Below, piece after piece: positions 24,301 to 33,155 of a stretch of 64,000 nucleotides of DNA. The stretch is from DASSUW01 sp963740605 (GTDB taxonomy: Bacteria; Actinomycetota; Thermoleophilia; Solirubrobacterales; Solirubrobacteraceae), in NCBI GenBank assembly GCA_963740605.1, contig CAVUFC010000028.1, positions 1 through 64,000 on the forward strand, given 5' to 3'. Positions within the stretch are counted from its first letter, which is position 1; every line of letters begins with the position of its first letter. The position numbers and the translations under genes are program-made. Below the pieces are notes generated by a model, which saw only the letters and a program-made list of their open reading frames with translations, did no database searches and was not told where the DNA came from.

Positions 24301-25463
24301 CAGGCGCGTGAGGCTAGCGGGCGGCCCGGCGAACGGCGAGCCATTTCGCGGACCAACATGACGAACGTGGCGGCGCAGACGGCGGCGAGGACGAGGTACG
24401 GAACGTGGTCGCCGGTTGCCTCGGCGAGCCGCGCACTGCCCGCGTCGCCCAACGCCTGGCCGGCGCCCCAGGCGAGGTTGGTGAGCGCGAACGCGAAGCC
24501 TTGCGCGATGCCGAACGCCTCGGCGCCGTCACTGAGCGTCGCCGCCGCGGGCGTGTAGAGGATCCCGATCGCCGGGCAGGCGAGGATGATCGCGATCGCC
24601 AACAGCACGGCCGTCGAGGGCCACGGCACGATCAGCATGGCCAGCCCGCCGCCGGCGACACCCACCACGCTCGGCACGAGGCGGCCGCGGCGGTCCGAGA
24701 GCCGGCCGACGATCGGCGCGGCGACGGCCTCGAGCGCCGCGCCGGCGAGGAACGCCGCGGCGATCGCCGCGGTCCCGGCGCCGAGCTCGTCCATCCGCAG
24801 CGGCCCGAGGACGGCGACCGTGCCGAACAGGATGCTCGGCAACGTCGTCAGCCACATGCCGGCGGCCACGCGCCGGTCGGCGAGCGACCACACCAGCACC
24901 TTGAGCGACGTCGGCTCACCGGGCTGCACGCCGGGCATCCGCGACGCCCACCACATCATCGCCAGACCCACGACCGCAACTGCCAAGAACACCGGTTCCT
25001 GTCCGAGTAGGTCGGCTAGCGCGCCCAGCACCGGCCCGAACAGCGCGCCGGCGACCGCCGCCGCGATGCCGGTGCCGATCAGCTCGCCTCGCCGCTCCCG
25101 CGGGGCCGCGCCGATGAGCCAGGCGAGCGCGCCGGCCCACGAAGCCGCGCCGCCCAGCCCCTGGACGAACCGCGCGATGTCGAGCACCAGGATGCTCGAC
25201 GCGAACGCGAACGCGACACTGGCGACGACCATCATCCCGAGCCCGAGCAGGACGGTCGGCTTCACGCCGACGCGCGACGCCATCCACCCGCCTGGTAACG
25301 CGCCGATGAACGTGCCGGCCGGGTAGGCGGCAGCGAGAATCCCGGCCGCGGTCTTCGACAGGTCGTACTGGTCGCTCAGCTCCGGCAGCAGCGGCGTGAC
25401 CGCGGCATAGAACATCGTGTCGACGAACACGACCAGGCAGACGAACGCGACCAGCCGGCGCAT
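24300..25463 (-). CDS. MFS transporter
   Basis: A 387-residue major facilitator protein with 12 predicted segments, starting VAFVCLVVFVDTMFYAAVTP followed by LLPELSDQYDLSKTAAGILA. The A-motif is GGWMASRVGVKPTVLLG, and a second-half copy GRLSDRRGRLVPS is present. It resembles drug or sugar efflux members, but the substrate cannot be assigned. It is translationally linked to folD (TGATG) and 27 bases from pcrA upstream, so pcrA, this gene, folD and the small membrane protein may be one transcript. Confidence 0.85.
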   Translation of the reverse strand: MRRLVAFVCLVVFVDTMFYAAVTPLLPELSDQYDLSKTAAGILAAAYPAGTFIGALPGGWMASRVGVKPTVLLGLGMMVVASVAFAFASSILVLDIARFVQGLGGAASWAGALAWLIGAAPRERRGELIGTGIAAAVAGALFGPVLGALADLLGQEPVFLAVAVVGLAMMWWASRMPGVQPGEPTSLKVLVWSLADRRVAAGMWLTTLPSILFGTVAVLGPLRMDELGAGTAAIAAAFLAGAALEAVAAPIVGRLSDRRGRLVPSVVGVAGGGLAMLIVPWPSTAVLLAIAIILACPAIGILYTPAAATLSDGAEAFGIAQGFAFALTNLAWGAGQALGDAGSARLAEATGDHVPYLVLAAVCAATFVMLVREMARRSPGRPLASRA

Positions 25464-25490
25464 CCGGCGATCTTGTCAGGGACCTAGCTG

Positions 25491-27689
25491 TCAGCGGCGG
25501 CGGATCGGCGCGTAGTCGGCCATGAGCTTGCGCTCGCGGCCGTCCTCGGCGAAGCGCACGACGACGATGCCGCCCGGCTCGGAGCCGATCACGACGCCCT
25601 CGCCGAGCTGGGCGTGGATGACGTCGTCGCCGGTGTGGAAGACCTGGCCGGCCTGGTCGCCGCCGTGATGAGACGAGGCCTCTGCGGACGCAGCCGCCGC
25701 ACCGGCCCACGAGGCGATCCGCCCGGTCGGGAGGCCGGCCGCCGCGCGCTCGGCCTGGTCGGTGAGCTCGCTCGGAATCTCGTCGATGAAGCGCGAGCGG
25801 ACGCCGAACGAGTCGGCGCCGAACGCGTTCCGGCGGCGAGCGGACGTGAGCGTGAGGTCGCGCATCGCGCGGGTGATGCCGACGTACGCCAGCCGGCGCT
25901 CCTCCTCCACGGCGCCCTCGTCGAGCGCCCGGCTGTGCGGGAACACGCCGTCCTCCATCCCGATGATGAAGACGATGGGGAACTCGAGGCCCTTGGCGTT
26001 GTGGAGCGTCATCAGCGTCACGAGCCCTTCGTCGTCCTTGATGCCGTCGGCGTCGGCGAGCAGGCTGATCTGCTGCAGGAACTCCTCCAGCGTGCCCTCG
26101 GGATTGACCGTGTCGTACTCGCGGCCGACGCGCACGAGCTCCTCGAGGTTCTCGATCCGCCCCTGAGCCTCGATCGTCCGCTCGGCCTCGAGCGCCTCCA
26201 GGTACCCGGCCTCCGTGAGCGTCTCCTGAATCAGCTCCCCGACCAGGCTCCCTTCGTCGGTCCGCTCCTTGAGGCGGTGCATGGTCGACATGAAGCGGTG
26301 CAGGGCCTTGCGCGCCGCCGCGCCGAGGGTCGGGATGCCGGCGGGATCCGCCGCCGCCTCCCACACGGGCATCCCCATCGTCTCGGCATGGCTGAGCACG
26401 CGCGAGAGCGACGTCTGCCCGAGCCCGCGCTTCGGCGAGTTCGCGATCCGCGTGAAGGCCCCGGCGTCCTGCGGGTTCACCAGGAACGTCAGGTATCCGA
26501 TCGCGTCCTTGATCTCGGCGCGGTCGTAGAACTTCGTGCCGCCGATCACCTGGTAGCCGATCTGTGCGCGCACGAGCATGTCCTCCAGCACCCGCGACTG
26601 CGCGTTCGTGCGGTAGAAGACGGCGATCTCGCTCCGCGAGACCCCCTCGTCGACCATCCGCTGCACCTCGGCCGCCACGAACCGCGCCTCCGCGTGCTCG
26701 TCGCTCAGCTCGCGCACCCGGATGGGATCGCCCTCGCCGAGATCCGTCCACAGGTTCTTCTGGACCTGGTCGCGGTTGTGGGAGATGACGCCGTTCGCCG
26801 CCGAGAGGATCGTCTGCGTCGAGCGGTAGTTCTGCTCCAGCTTCACCTCATGGGCGTCCGGGTAATCCTCCGTAAACGCAAGAATGTTGCGTATATCGGC
26901 TCCCCGGAAGCCGTAGATCGACTGCGCGTCGTCTCCGACTACCGAAAGATTGCGTGATTCGGACCCAAGGAGCTGGAGCCAGCGGTACTGGGCGTGGTTG
27001 GTGTCCTGGTACTCGTCGACGAGGATCCAGCGGAAGCCGCCGGAGTAGCGGTCGCGGACCTCCTGGAAGAGCTCGAGCAGGTTGACGGCGCGGAACAGGA
27101 GGTCGTCGAAGTCCATCGCGTTCATCCGGTGGAGCTCGCGCTCGTAGTGCTCGTAGACGTCGGCGACGGTCTGCTCGAAGAACGAGCCGACGAGCTGGCG
27201 GTAGTCATCGGCCGAGCGCAGCTTGTTCTTCGCGTCCGAGATCTGGGACTGCATCGCGCGCGGCGTGAAGCGCTTGACGTCGATGTCCAGGTCGTCGAGG
27301 CACTTCTTGATCAGCCGGCGCGAGTCGGCGCCGTCGTAGATCGTGAACTGGCGCGTGTAGCCGAGCCGGTGGGCGTCGGCGCGGAGCATCCGCGCGCAGG
27401 CGGAGTGGAAGGTCATCACCCACATCGCGCGGGTCGCGCGGCCGACCAGCAGCTCGACCCGCTCGCGCATCTCCTGCGCGGCCTTGTTGGTGAACGTGAT
27501 CGCGAGGATCTCGTCGGCCCGCGCCTGCCCGGTGCGGAGCAGGTACGCGATCCGGTGCGTGAGCACGCGCGTCTTGCCCGAGCCGGCGCCCGCGAGGATC
27601 AAGAGCGGCCCCTCGCCGTGGGTGACCGCGTCCCGCTGAGGGGGGTTCAGGCCCTCGAGGAGGTTGTCGATCGCGGCGGTGTCAGGCAT
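25491..27689 (-). CDS. pcrA: UvrD/Rep-family DNA helicase (PcrA)
   Basis: A 732-residue superfamily 1A helicase unwinding DNA 3' to 5' in repair and replication restart. Motifs in order: Q motif LNPPQRDAV (residues 14-22), Walker A AGAGSGKT (33-40), DEYQDTNHAQY, VVGDDAQSIYGFRGAD, LEQNYRSTQTI, TLMTLHNAKGLEFPIVFIIG and RLAYVGITRAM. The C-terminal Tudor-like domain that binds RNA polymerase in PcrA is visible (DDVIHAQLGEGVVIGSE). ATG 27689 is used because the upstream in-frame extension overlaps the divergent gene. Confidence 0.95.
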   Translation of the reverse strand: MPDTAAIDNLLEGLNPPQRDAVTHGEGPLLILAGAGSGKTRVLTHRIAYLLRTGQARADEILAITFTNKAAQEMRERVELLVGRATRAMWVMTFHSACARMLRADAHRLGYTRQFTIYDGADSRRLIKKCLDDLDIDVKRFTPRAMQSQISDAKNKLRSADDYRQLVGSFFEQTVADVYEHYERELHRMNAMDFDDLLFRAVNLLELFQEVRDRYSGGFRWILVDEYQDTNHAQYRWLQLLGSESRNLSVVGDDAQSIYGFRGADIRNILAFTEDYPDAHEVKLEQNYRSTQTILSAANGVISHNRDQVQKNLWTDLGEGDPIRVRELSDEHAEARFVAAEVQRMVDEGVSRSEIAVFYRTNAQSRVLEDMLVRAQIGYQVIGGTKFYDRAEIKDAIGYLTFLVNPQDAGAFTRIANSPKRGLGQTSLSRVLSHAETMGMPVWEAAADPAGIPTLGAAARKALHRFMSTMHRLKERTDEGSLVGELIQETLTEAGYLEALEAERTIEAQGRIENLEELVRVGREYDTVNPEGTLEEFLQQISLLADADGIKDDEGLVTLMTLHNAKGLEFPIVFIIGMEDGVFPHSRALDEGAVEEERRLAYVGITRAMRDLTLTSARRRNAFGADSFGVRSRFIDEIPSELTDQAERAAAGLPTGRIASWAGAAAASAEASSHHGGDQAGQVFHTGDDVIHAQLGEGVVIGSEPGGIVVVRFAEDGRERKLMADYAPIRRR

Positions 27690-27734
27690 CCCTCGCTGAC
27701 GGTAGCGGGCAGTCCGGAAGTAGCCTCCGGGTTC

Positions 27735-28271
27735 GTGGCCGAGCCGATCCTCGTGACCGACGCCGAGCGCGACGTGGCGCTGGAGCTCCTGCGTGCCGCT
27801 TCGGTCGACGGGCGGCTCACGCTCGAGGACCTCGCCGAGCGGGCGGAGCTGGTCCACGCCGGCCGGACGCGGGACGATCTCGCCTCCGCGACGGCCGGGT
27901 TGGAGGTCGTCCCGGTGCCCGTGAGCGAGGCGGTCGAGGAGCAGCGGGCGGTGCTGTCGAGCATCGTTCGCAAGGGCCGCTGGCGGCTCGCGCTCCGCAC
28001 CCGATTCACCGCCGTGCTGGGCAGCGTGGACCTTGACCTGCGCGAGGCGATCATCCCCGGCGCCGACGTCGAGATCGAGCTGCGAGCCGTGCTCGGCTCA
28101 GTCGAGATCCTGGTTCCCGAGGGCGTGGAGGTGCGACCGAGCGGCGGCGGCATCCTCTCCAGCCAGGACGTACAGGTTGCCCCGACGACGCTCGCCGGCG
28201 CGCCCGTCCTCCGGCTCAAGATCAGCGGCGCGCTGGGGTCGGTGTCGGTGCGGAGCGTCGGCCGCCCGTGA
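27735..28271 (+). CDS. DUF1707 protein with LiaF-like C-terminal domain
   Basis: A 178-residue soluble protein from GTG 27735. Residues about 5-55 are the DUF1707 (SHOCT-like) domain: ILVTDAERDVALELLRAASV, DGRLTLEDLAERAELVHAGR. The C-terminal half is a LiaF/CWR-like beta domain with a twice-repeated A-V-L-G-S-V pattern (FTAVLGSVDLDLREA; RAVLGSVEILVPEGVEV; SGALGSVSVRSVG). Such proteins are linked to envelope stress sensing in other actinobacteria. GTGA overlap couples it to the queuosine glycosylase gene downstream. It is divergent from pcrA. Confidence 0.82.
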   Translation: MAEPILVTDAERDVALELLRAASVDGRLTLEDLAERAELVHAGRTRDDLASATAGLEVVPVPVSEAVEEQRAVLSSIVRKGRWRLALRTRFTAVLGSVDLDLREAIIPGADVEIELRAVLGSVEILVPEGVEVRPSGGGILSSQDVQVAPTTLAGAPVLRLKISGALGSVSVRSVGRP

Positions 28272-29155
28272 GCCTCCCGGACGACGTCCGCTCCGGCTGT
28301 GCGCGCGTGTCATCGGGAGCGCGATTCGTGCGCGTGGTCGACGAGGCGATCGAGCCCTATGCGCAGACGCTGTCGTCGACTTCCCCTCCCGCGCCGGACG
28401 TCGACGGCACGCTGGAGGAGCGCGCCGTGTTCAGCCTCACCTTGAACGCGATCAACTTCGGCTCGGGGTGGTTCCCGACGCTGCGCAAGATCAACGGCAT
28501 GTCCGGCTTCCGGACGGTCGAGGCGGGGCTGCGCGCGCATGGGCCGTGGAGCCCGGACGCGCTCGCCGCGATGACGGCCGACGAGATCGCCGCGACGGTC
28601 GGCCAGGATCCTGCCCATGAGCTCATGGGCCACTTCGCGCGACACCTGCGCGAGCTCGGGGAGCGAGTTAGGGCGTTCGGCTCGTTCCTGGCGCTGGCCC
28701 GCAGCGGTGACGGATCCGCGGTGCGGCTTGCCGAAGAGCTCGGGAGCTGGCCGACGTTCCGGGACGTCTCTTCGCATGACGGGTTCGAGGTACCGCTCTT
28801 CAAGCGGGCGCAGCTCGCCGCCGCCGATCTCGCGCTGGCGGGGATCGCTCCTGTCGACGACCTCGCGGCGCTGACGATCTTCGCCGACAACCTCGTGCCG
28901 CACGTGCTCCGGATCGACGGCGTGCTCGAGTTCGACGCCGCGCTCGTGGCGCGTATCGACGCCGAGGAGCTGATCGAGCACGACTCGCCCGAGGAGGTCG
29001 AGATCCGCGCGTGCGCGGTGCACGCGGTCGAGCTGCTCGTCGCCGCCCACGGGTCGACCACCGCGACCGCCGTCGACAACATCCTCTGGAATCGCGGCGC
29101 CGGGGCGCGCTACAAGGCGCACCCGCGCCACCGCGCTCGCACGACGGATTACTGA
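28268..29155 (+). CDS. qng1: Queuosine 5'-phosphate N-glycosylase/hydrolase family protein (Qng1, DUF2419)
   Basis: A 295-residue protein of the queuosine-salvage family, which frees queuine base from queuosine 5'-phosphate. Signature blocks: FSLTLNAINFGSGWFPTLRK, AHELMGHFARHLRELG, ALTIFADNLVPHVLRIDGVL, EVEIRACAVHAVELL and the C-terminal DNILWNRGAGARYK. The Asp-Asn in FADN fits the conserved active-site region. Bacterial members are scattered and probably salvage queuine for tRNA. No tgt or queuosine synthesis gene is in the window. The GTG start overlaps the DUF1707 gene stop. Confidence 0.85.
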   Translation: MSLPDDVRSGCARVSSGARFVRVVDEAIEPYAQTLSSTSPPAPDVDGTLEERAVFSLTLNAINFGSGWFPTLRKINGMSGFRTVEAGLRAHGPWSPDALAAMTADEIAATVGQDPAHELMGHFARHLRELGERVRAFGSFLALARSGDGSAVRLAEELGSWPTFRDVSSHDGFEVPLFKRAQLAAADLALAGIAPVDDLAALTIFADNLVPHVLRIDGVLEFDAALVARIDAEELIEHDSPEEVEIRACAVHAVELLVAAHGSTTATAVDNILWNRGAGARYKAHPRHRARTTDY

Positions 29156-29188
29156 TCACGATTCGGCGGCGTCGGCCGTTGTACGGCC

Positions 29189-29632
29189 ATGACTGCCTTC
29201 ATCGTGAATGCCATGCCCGCCGGGGAGGCCGACGCGTGCGCTCCCGCCGGGGTCGCCGTGGTGGCCGAGGGCCGCGAGCCCTGCCGTCGCTGCCTGCGCA
29301 ACGCCTCGCCCGGCGAGGATCTGCTCCTCCTCCCCTACGACCCGTTCCTGGTCCGCAGCCCGTACACGGGTGAAGGGCCGGTCTACGTGCACGCCGACGG
29401 GTGCGACCCGCACCAGGGCGAGCCCGACGTCCTGCCCGAGCAGGTCGACGACCGCCGCCAGTTCTCCGTCCGCGGGTACGACGGCGACGCGATGCTGGTC
29501 GACGCCGCGGTCGTCCCCGGCCCCGAGCTCGCCGACCGCGCTCGCGCGCTGCTCGGCTCCGGCGCCGAGTTCGTGCACGCGCACTTCGCCGGACCGGGGT
29601 GCTTCGCGTTCCGCATCGATCGCGCCGTATAG
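29189..29632 (+). CDS. DUF1203 family protein
   Basis: A 147-residue soluble protein. The conserved PCRRCLRNASPGEDLLLLPY, then DPFLVRSPYTGEGPVYVHAD and the C-terminal VHAHFAGPGCFAFRIDRAV are the DUF1203 pattern, with a CxxC pair near residue 33. The function of this family is unknown. It follows the queuosine gene by 33 bases on the same strand and ends before two hairpins that separate it from the opposing gene. Confidence 0.85.
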   Translation: MTAFIVNAMPAGEADACAPAGVAVVAEGREPCRRCLRNASPGEDLLLLPYDPFLVRSPYTGEGPVYVHADGCDPHQGEPDVLPEQVDDRRQFSVRGYDGDAMLVDAAVVPGPELADRARALLGSGAEFVHAHFAGPGCFAFRIDRAV

Positions 29633-29650
29633 GGACGAACTTCGGCACTG

Positions 29651-29725
29651 AGGGAGGCGGGATCGGCCCCTCCCTAGTCGAGTGTGAAGTTCTTCTGGCT
29701 CAGGCTGAACAACTTCACACTCGAC
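29651..29725. terminator. Two tandem hairpins between convergent genes
   Basis: A 7-base-pair hairpin (AGGGAGG at 29651-29657 with CCTCCCT at 29669-29675) is followed directly by a perfect 15-base-pair inverted repeat: 29677-29691 (GTCGAGTGTGAAGTT) with 29711-29725 and a 19-base loop. The location between two gene ends suggests a bidirectional terminator. The long arm is less GC-rich than its surroundings, which is unusual here. Confidence 0.6.
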
Positions 29726-29736
29726 CGCCGACGGAG

Positions 29737-30510
29737 TCAGCCGAGCCAGTCGGCCAACGGCACCCGGGCCGTGAGCACGGAGAGGTCGCCGTTGCGGACC
29801 GCCTCGGAGGCGGCCGCGGCCGCGGCGACGCCCACCCACGTCAGAGCGCCGCCGACCGAGACCCGCTGTGCGCCCGCGTCGAAGATCTCGGACAGGACGA
29901 AGCCGGCGTGGCCGAGCACGTTGACCGGCACCGAGACGGCGGCGCAGATCGCGCGGATCTGGTCGGTGGTGTGCAGACCTGGGGCGTACAGGACGTCGGC
30001 GCCCGCGGCCTCGTAGGCCAGGAGACGCTCGATCGTGTCGTCGAGGTCGTCGACCCCGTGGAGGTGGTTCTCGGCTCGCCCCACGAGCGTGAACGGGAAG
30101 TCGAGCGCCCGCACGGCGGCCACGGCGGCGGAGACACGCGCAACCGCCTCAGAGAGCGACAGCAGCCCACTTTCGGGGTCGTAGTCCTCGATCGAGCCGC
30201 CGACCGCCCCCGCCTCGGCCACCCGCGTGATCGCGGCGGCTGCGTCGCCGTAGCCGTTCTCGAGATCGACCGCGACCGGCAACGCGGTGGCGGCGGACAT
30301 CACGCGCACGTGCTCGACGACCTCGTCCAAGGTCGCGGCGCTGTCGAGCTTGCCGAGCGTGAAGGCGAACCCCGACGACGTCGTGGTCAGCGCCTTGAAC
30401 CCGAGCGCCTCCATCATTCGCGCCGAGCCCGCGTCCCAGGGGTTCGGGATCACGAACGGCTCGCCCTCGTGCAAGGCCCGGAAGTGCTCGCCCTTCTCGC
30501 GCTGGTTCAT
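29737..30510 (-). CDS. Isocitrate lyase/phosphoenolpyruvate mutase-family protein
   Basis: A 257-residue TIM-barrel enzyme of the ICL/PEP mutase superfamily: FVIPNPWDAGSARMMEALGF, TTTSSGFAFTLGKLD, PVAVDLENGYGD, GGSIEDYDPESGLLSL, RAENHLHGV and ADVLYAPGLHTTDQIRAIC. The metal-binding DLENGYGD and ED residues are present, but the ICL signature KKCGH is absent, so it is not a classical isocitrate lyase. Relatives cleave C-C or C-P bonds in 2-oxo or dicarboxylic acids. ATGA overlap couples it to lutC, which suggests a step in lactate/glycolate-linked carbon flow (inference). Confidence 0.8.
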   Translation of the reverse strand: MNQREKGEHFRALHEGEPFVIPNPWDAGSARMMEALGFKALTTTSSGFAFTLGKLDSAATLDEVVEHVRVMSAATALPVAVDLENGYGDAAAAITRVAEAGAVGGSIEDYDPESGLLSLSEAVARVSAAVAAVRALDFPFTLVGRAENHLHGVDDLDDTIERLLAYEAAGADVLYAPGLHTTDQIRAICAAVSVPVNVLGHAGFVLSEIFDAGAQRVSVGGALTWVGVAAAAAASEAVRNGDLSVLTARVPLADWLG

Positions 30511-31127
30511 GCCGACACGACTACCACGTCGAGCGTGCGGGGACCGTGCACGCCCTCGACGCGGTCGAGCTCGATGTCCGAGGTGGCGGATGGGCCGCTG
30601 ACCAGCGTGATCGGGCGGCCTTCGGAAGCGGCGTCGCGCAGCAGCGCGACCGCGTCCGGCACCCCGGCCACGATCGAGGACGCCTCGACGATGCAGATGT
30701 GCCAGTCGGGCACCAGCGTCAACGCGCGGCGCCCCGAGCGCTCGCCGCCGTCGAGCACGATCGTGCCGGTCTCGGCGATTGCGAGCGCGGAGCCGGTCAA
30801 GACGCCGTCGAGCTCGTCGAGCACGGCCGGCGAGAGCGGCGGTGAGTCCACGACCACTTCGACGCCGTCGAGCGAGGCGGGGCCGCCCGGCGGCACGGCG
30901 ATCCGGACCGCGCCGCGCTCCGCGCACAGGCGGCTCACCGTGTCGCCGAGCTCGGCGGCAGAGATCCGCGTGACGGACGCCTTGTACTCGGCGACCCGCT
31001 CGCAGAAGCGATCGACGCTGCCGTCATCGATCCGCGGCCCGCGGTAACCGCGTGGGACCTCCGGCGCCGCGACGCCTGGGCCGAGCGCCGCGCGCACCCG
31101 GGCGAGAACCTCATCCCGTGCGGCCAC
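30507..31127 (-). CDS. lutC: LutC, LUD-domain subunit of lactate utilisation complex
   Basis: A 206-residue LUD-domain protein, third subunit of the LutABC L-lactate dehydrogenase system. Seen: VARDEVLARVRAALG (GTG start at 31127), GVLTGSALAIAETGTIVLDG, RRALTLVPDWHICIVEASSI and TLVSGPSATSDIELDRVEGVHGP split across the end; AETGT and SDIE-GVHGP are diagnostic. It overlaps lutB by 17 bases and the ICL-like gene by 4. An earlier in-frame ATG at 31172 lies well inside lutB. Confidence 0.9.
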   Translation of the reverse strand: MAARDEVLARVRAALGPGVAAPEVPRGYRGPRIDDGSVDRFCERVAEYKASVTRISAAELGDTVSRLCAERGAVRIAVPPGGPASLDGVEVVVDSPPLSPAVLDELDGVLTGSALAIAETGTIVLDGGERSGRRALTLVPDWHICIVEASSIVAGVPDAVALLRDAASEGRPITLVSGPSATSDIELDRVEGVHGPRTLDVVVVSA

Positions 31128-32478
31128 GCCACCAGTCCCGGAACGTCTGCTTCGGCGGGTCGGGGAGCTCACGCATCGCGCTCCACCCCGGCAGCGCCGC
31201 CTTCGCCAGCGGCCCGCGCCCGAGCCGCGCCAGCTTCTGCGCCCGCTCGTACCGCGACTGGGACGAGAAGACGGCCGCGACCGTCTTCATGGCCAACGCC
31301 TCCGGCGACAGCGACGACTTCTGCTCGCGGATGACCCGCCCGCGCAGGTGCACGAGCAGCGAGGGGATCTCGATCTTGACCGGGCAGGCGTCGTAACAGG
31401 CGCCGCACAGCGAGGATGCCCACGGCAAGGAGGCGTAGCGATCGAGGCCGAAGAGCTGCGGCGAGAGCACCGCCCCGATCGGCCCGGGATACACCGACTC
31501 GTACGCCTGCCCGCCCACCCGCGAGTAGACCGGGCACACGTTCAGGCACGCCGAGCAGCGGATGCAGTGCAGCGCCTGCCTGCCCACCTCGTCGGCCAGC
31601 ACATCGGTCCGCCCGCCGTCCAGGAGCACCAAGTGGAACTCCTCCGGCCCGTCGCCGGGCCGCACGCCCGTCCACAGCGACGTGTACGGGTTCATCCGCT
31701 CCGCCGTCGACGACCGCGGGAGCAGCTGCAGGAACACCTCGAGGTCACGCCACTCGGGCAGCACCTTCTCGATCCCCATGACGGTCACGAGAACACGCGG
31801 CAGGGTCGTGCACATGCGTCCGTTGCCCTCGGACTCGACGACGGCGATCGTCCCGGTCTCGGCGACCCCGAAGTTCGCGCCCGAGACCGCCATCGGGACC
31901 GACAGGAACTTCGCGCGGAGATGGCGACGAGCGGCCTCGGCGATCGCGCTGGCTTCGGTCGAAAGCGTCTCGTCGGTGATCGTGCGCTCGAACAGCGCCT
32001 TGATCTCCATCCGGTTGCGGTGGATCGCGGGCACCAGGATGTGCGACGTCTTGTCGTGCGAGAGCTGGAGGATCAGCTCCGCGAGGTCGGTCTCGATCGC
32101 GCTGATGCCCTGGGCCGCCAACGCGTCGTTAAGTCCGATCTCGTCGGTGGCGATCGACTTGACCTTCACGACCTCGGACGCGCCGTTCGAGCGGGCGATG
32201 GACCCCACGATCGCGTTCGCCTCCGCGCCGTCGCGCGCCCAGTGCACGACACCCCCGGCCCGCACGACCGACTCCTCGAGCCGCTCGAGCTGCTCCGGCA
32301 GGGTGGCCATCGCACGCGCCTTGATCGCCGCACCGGCGTCGCGCAGCGCCTCCCAGTCCGGCAGCTCGCCGATCGCCTGCAGCCGCTTGGCGCGGATCGT
32401 CGTCGTCGCCTTGCCGAGGTTGCGGCGCAGCTGGGCGTTCTGGAGCGTCTCGTGCGCCGCCGCCGGAAAGCCCTTCAT
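31111..32478 (-). CDS. lutB: LutB, iron-sulfur/LUD subunit of lactate utilisation complex
   Basis: A 455-residue protein with an N-terminal LUD domain (VKSIATDEIGLNDALAAQGI, GANFGVAETGTIAVVESEGN) and two 4Fe-4S sites: CIRCSACLNVCPVY near residue 305 and CGACYDACPVKI near residue 358. A C-terminal DUF162-type tail ends in the Trp-rich FRDWWRGRTG. It is the electron-carrying core of the non-flavin L-lactate dehydrogenase and is translationally coupled to lutA (ATGA) and lutC. Confidence 0.94.
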   Translation of the reverse strand: MKGFPAAAHETLQNAQLRRNLGKATTTIRAKRLQAIGELPDWEALRDAGAAIKARAMATLPEQLERLEESVVRAGGVVHWARDGAEANAIVGSIARSNGASEVVKVKSIATDEIGLNDALAAQGISAIETDLAELILQLSHDKTSHILVPAIHRNRMEIKALFERTITDETLSTEASAIAEAARRHLRAKFLSVPMAVSGANFGVAETGTIAVVESEGNGRMCTTLPRVLVTVMGIEKVLPEWRDLEVFLQLLPRSSTAERMNPYTSLWTGVRPGDGPEEFHLVLLDGGRTDVLADEVGRQALHCIRCSACLNVCPVYSRVGGQAYESVYPGPIGAVLSPQLFGLDRYASLPWASSLCGACYDACPVKIEIPSLLVHLRGRVIREQKSSLSPEALAMKTVAAVFSSQSRYERAQKLARLGRGPLAKAALPGWSAMRELPDPPKQTFRDWWRGRTG

Positions 32479-33155
32479 TCGGTGGCCGCCAGGATCTCCG
32501 CGAGGTGCATCGTCCGGACCCCGGCGCGCTGGCGCCGCAGCGCGCCGCCGATGTGCATCAGGCACGAATTGTCGGCCGACGTGCACACCTCCGCGCGGGT
32601 GTCGAGCACCCGCCGCAGCTTGTCCGACAGCATCGCCATCGACGTGTCGGCGTTCTTGACCGCGAACGTCCCGCCGAACCCGCAGCACTCGTCGGCGTCC
32701 GCCAACTCGACCAGGTCGATCCCGCGCACCGCCGACAGCAGCCGCACCGGCCGGTCGCCGACGTGCAGCATCCGCAGCGAGTGGCAGGTCGGGTGCAGCG
32801 TCACCCGGTGCGGGAACGAGGCCCCCACGTCGACGACCCCCAACCGGTCCACGAGGAACTCGGTCAGCTCGAACAACCGCCCGACCGAGGACGGGACGTG
32901 CTCGCGCACGAAGCCCACGCACGAGGCCGACGGCGACACCACCGCGTCGTAGCCCTCGAACACCCGCTCCCAGCGCTGCACCAGCGCAGACCCGTGATCG
33001 GCGTAGCCGGTGTTCCCGTGCATCTGCCCGCAGCACGTCTGCTCCTCGGGGAAGGAGACCTCGTGCCCGAGCCGCTCGAGCAGCGCGACGACCGCCTGTC
33101 CCGTCGCCGGGAAGAGCGTGTCGTTGAAGCACGTGATGAATAGGGCGCAGCGCAA
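32475..33155 (-). CDS. lutA: LutA, CCG-domain subunit of lactate utilisation complex
   Basis: A 226-residue protein with two cysteine-rich CCG domains: ITCFNDTLFP...EEQTCCGQMHGNTGY and LHPTCHSLRML...ADECCGFGGTFAVKN, which hold an iron-sulfur cluster as in LutA/GlpC/HdrB. The frame is closed by a stop 13 codons upstream and the first possible start is TTG 33155, directly before the conserved ALFITCFND; no clear ribosome-binding site precedes it. It is first in the lutABC operon and only 40 bases from the divergent lctP start. Confidence 0.9.
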   Translation of the reverse strand: MRCALFITCFNDTLFPATGQAVVALLERLGHEVSFPEEQTCCGQMHGNTGYADHGSALVQRWERVFEGYDAVVSPSASCVGFVREHVPSSVGRLFELTEFLVDRLGVVDVGASFPHRVTLHPTCHSLRMLHVGDRPVRLLSAVRGIDLVELADADECCGFGGTFAVKNADTSMAMLSDKLRRVLDTRAEVCTSADNSCLMHIGGALRRQRAGVRTMHLAEILAATE

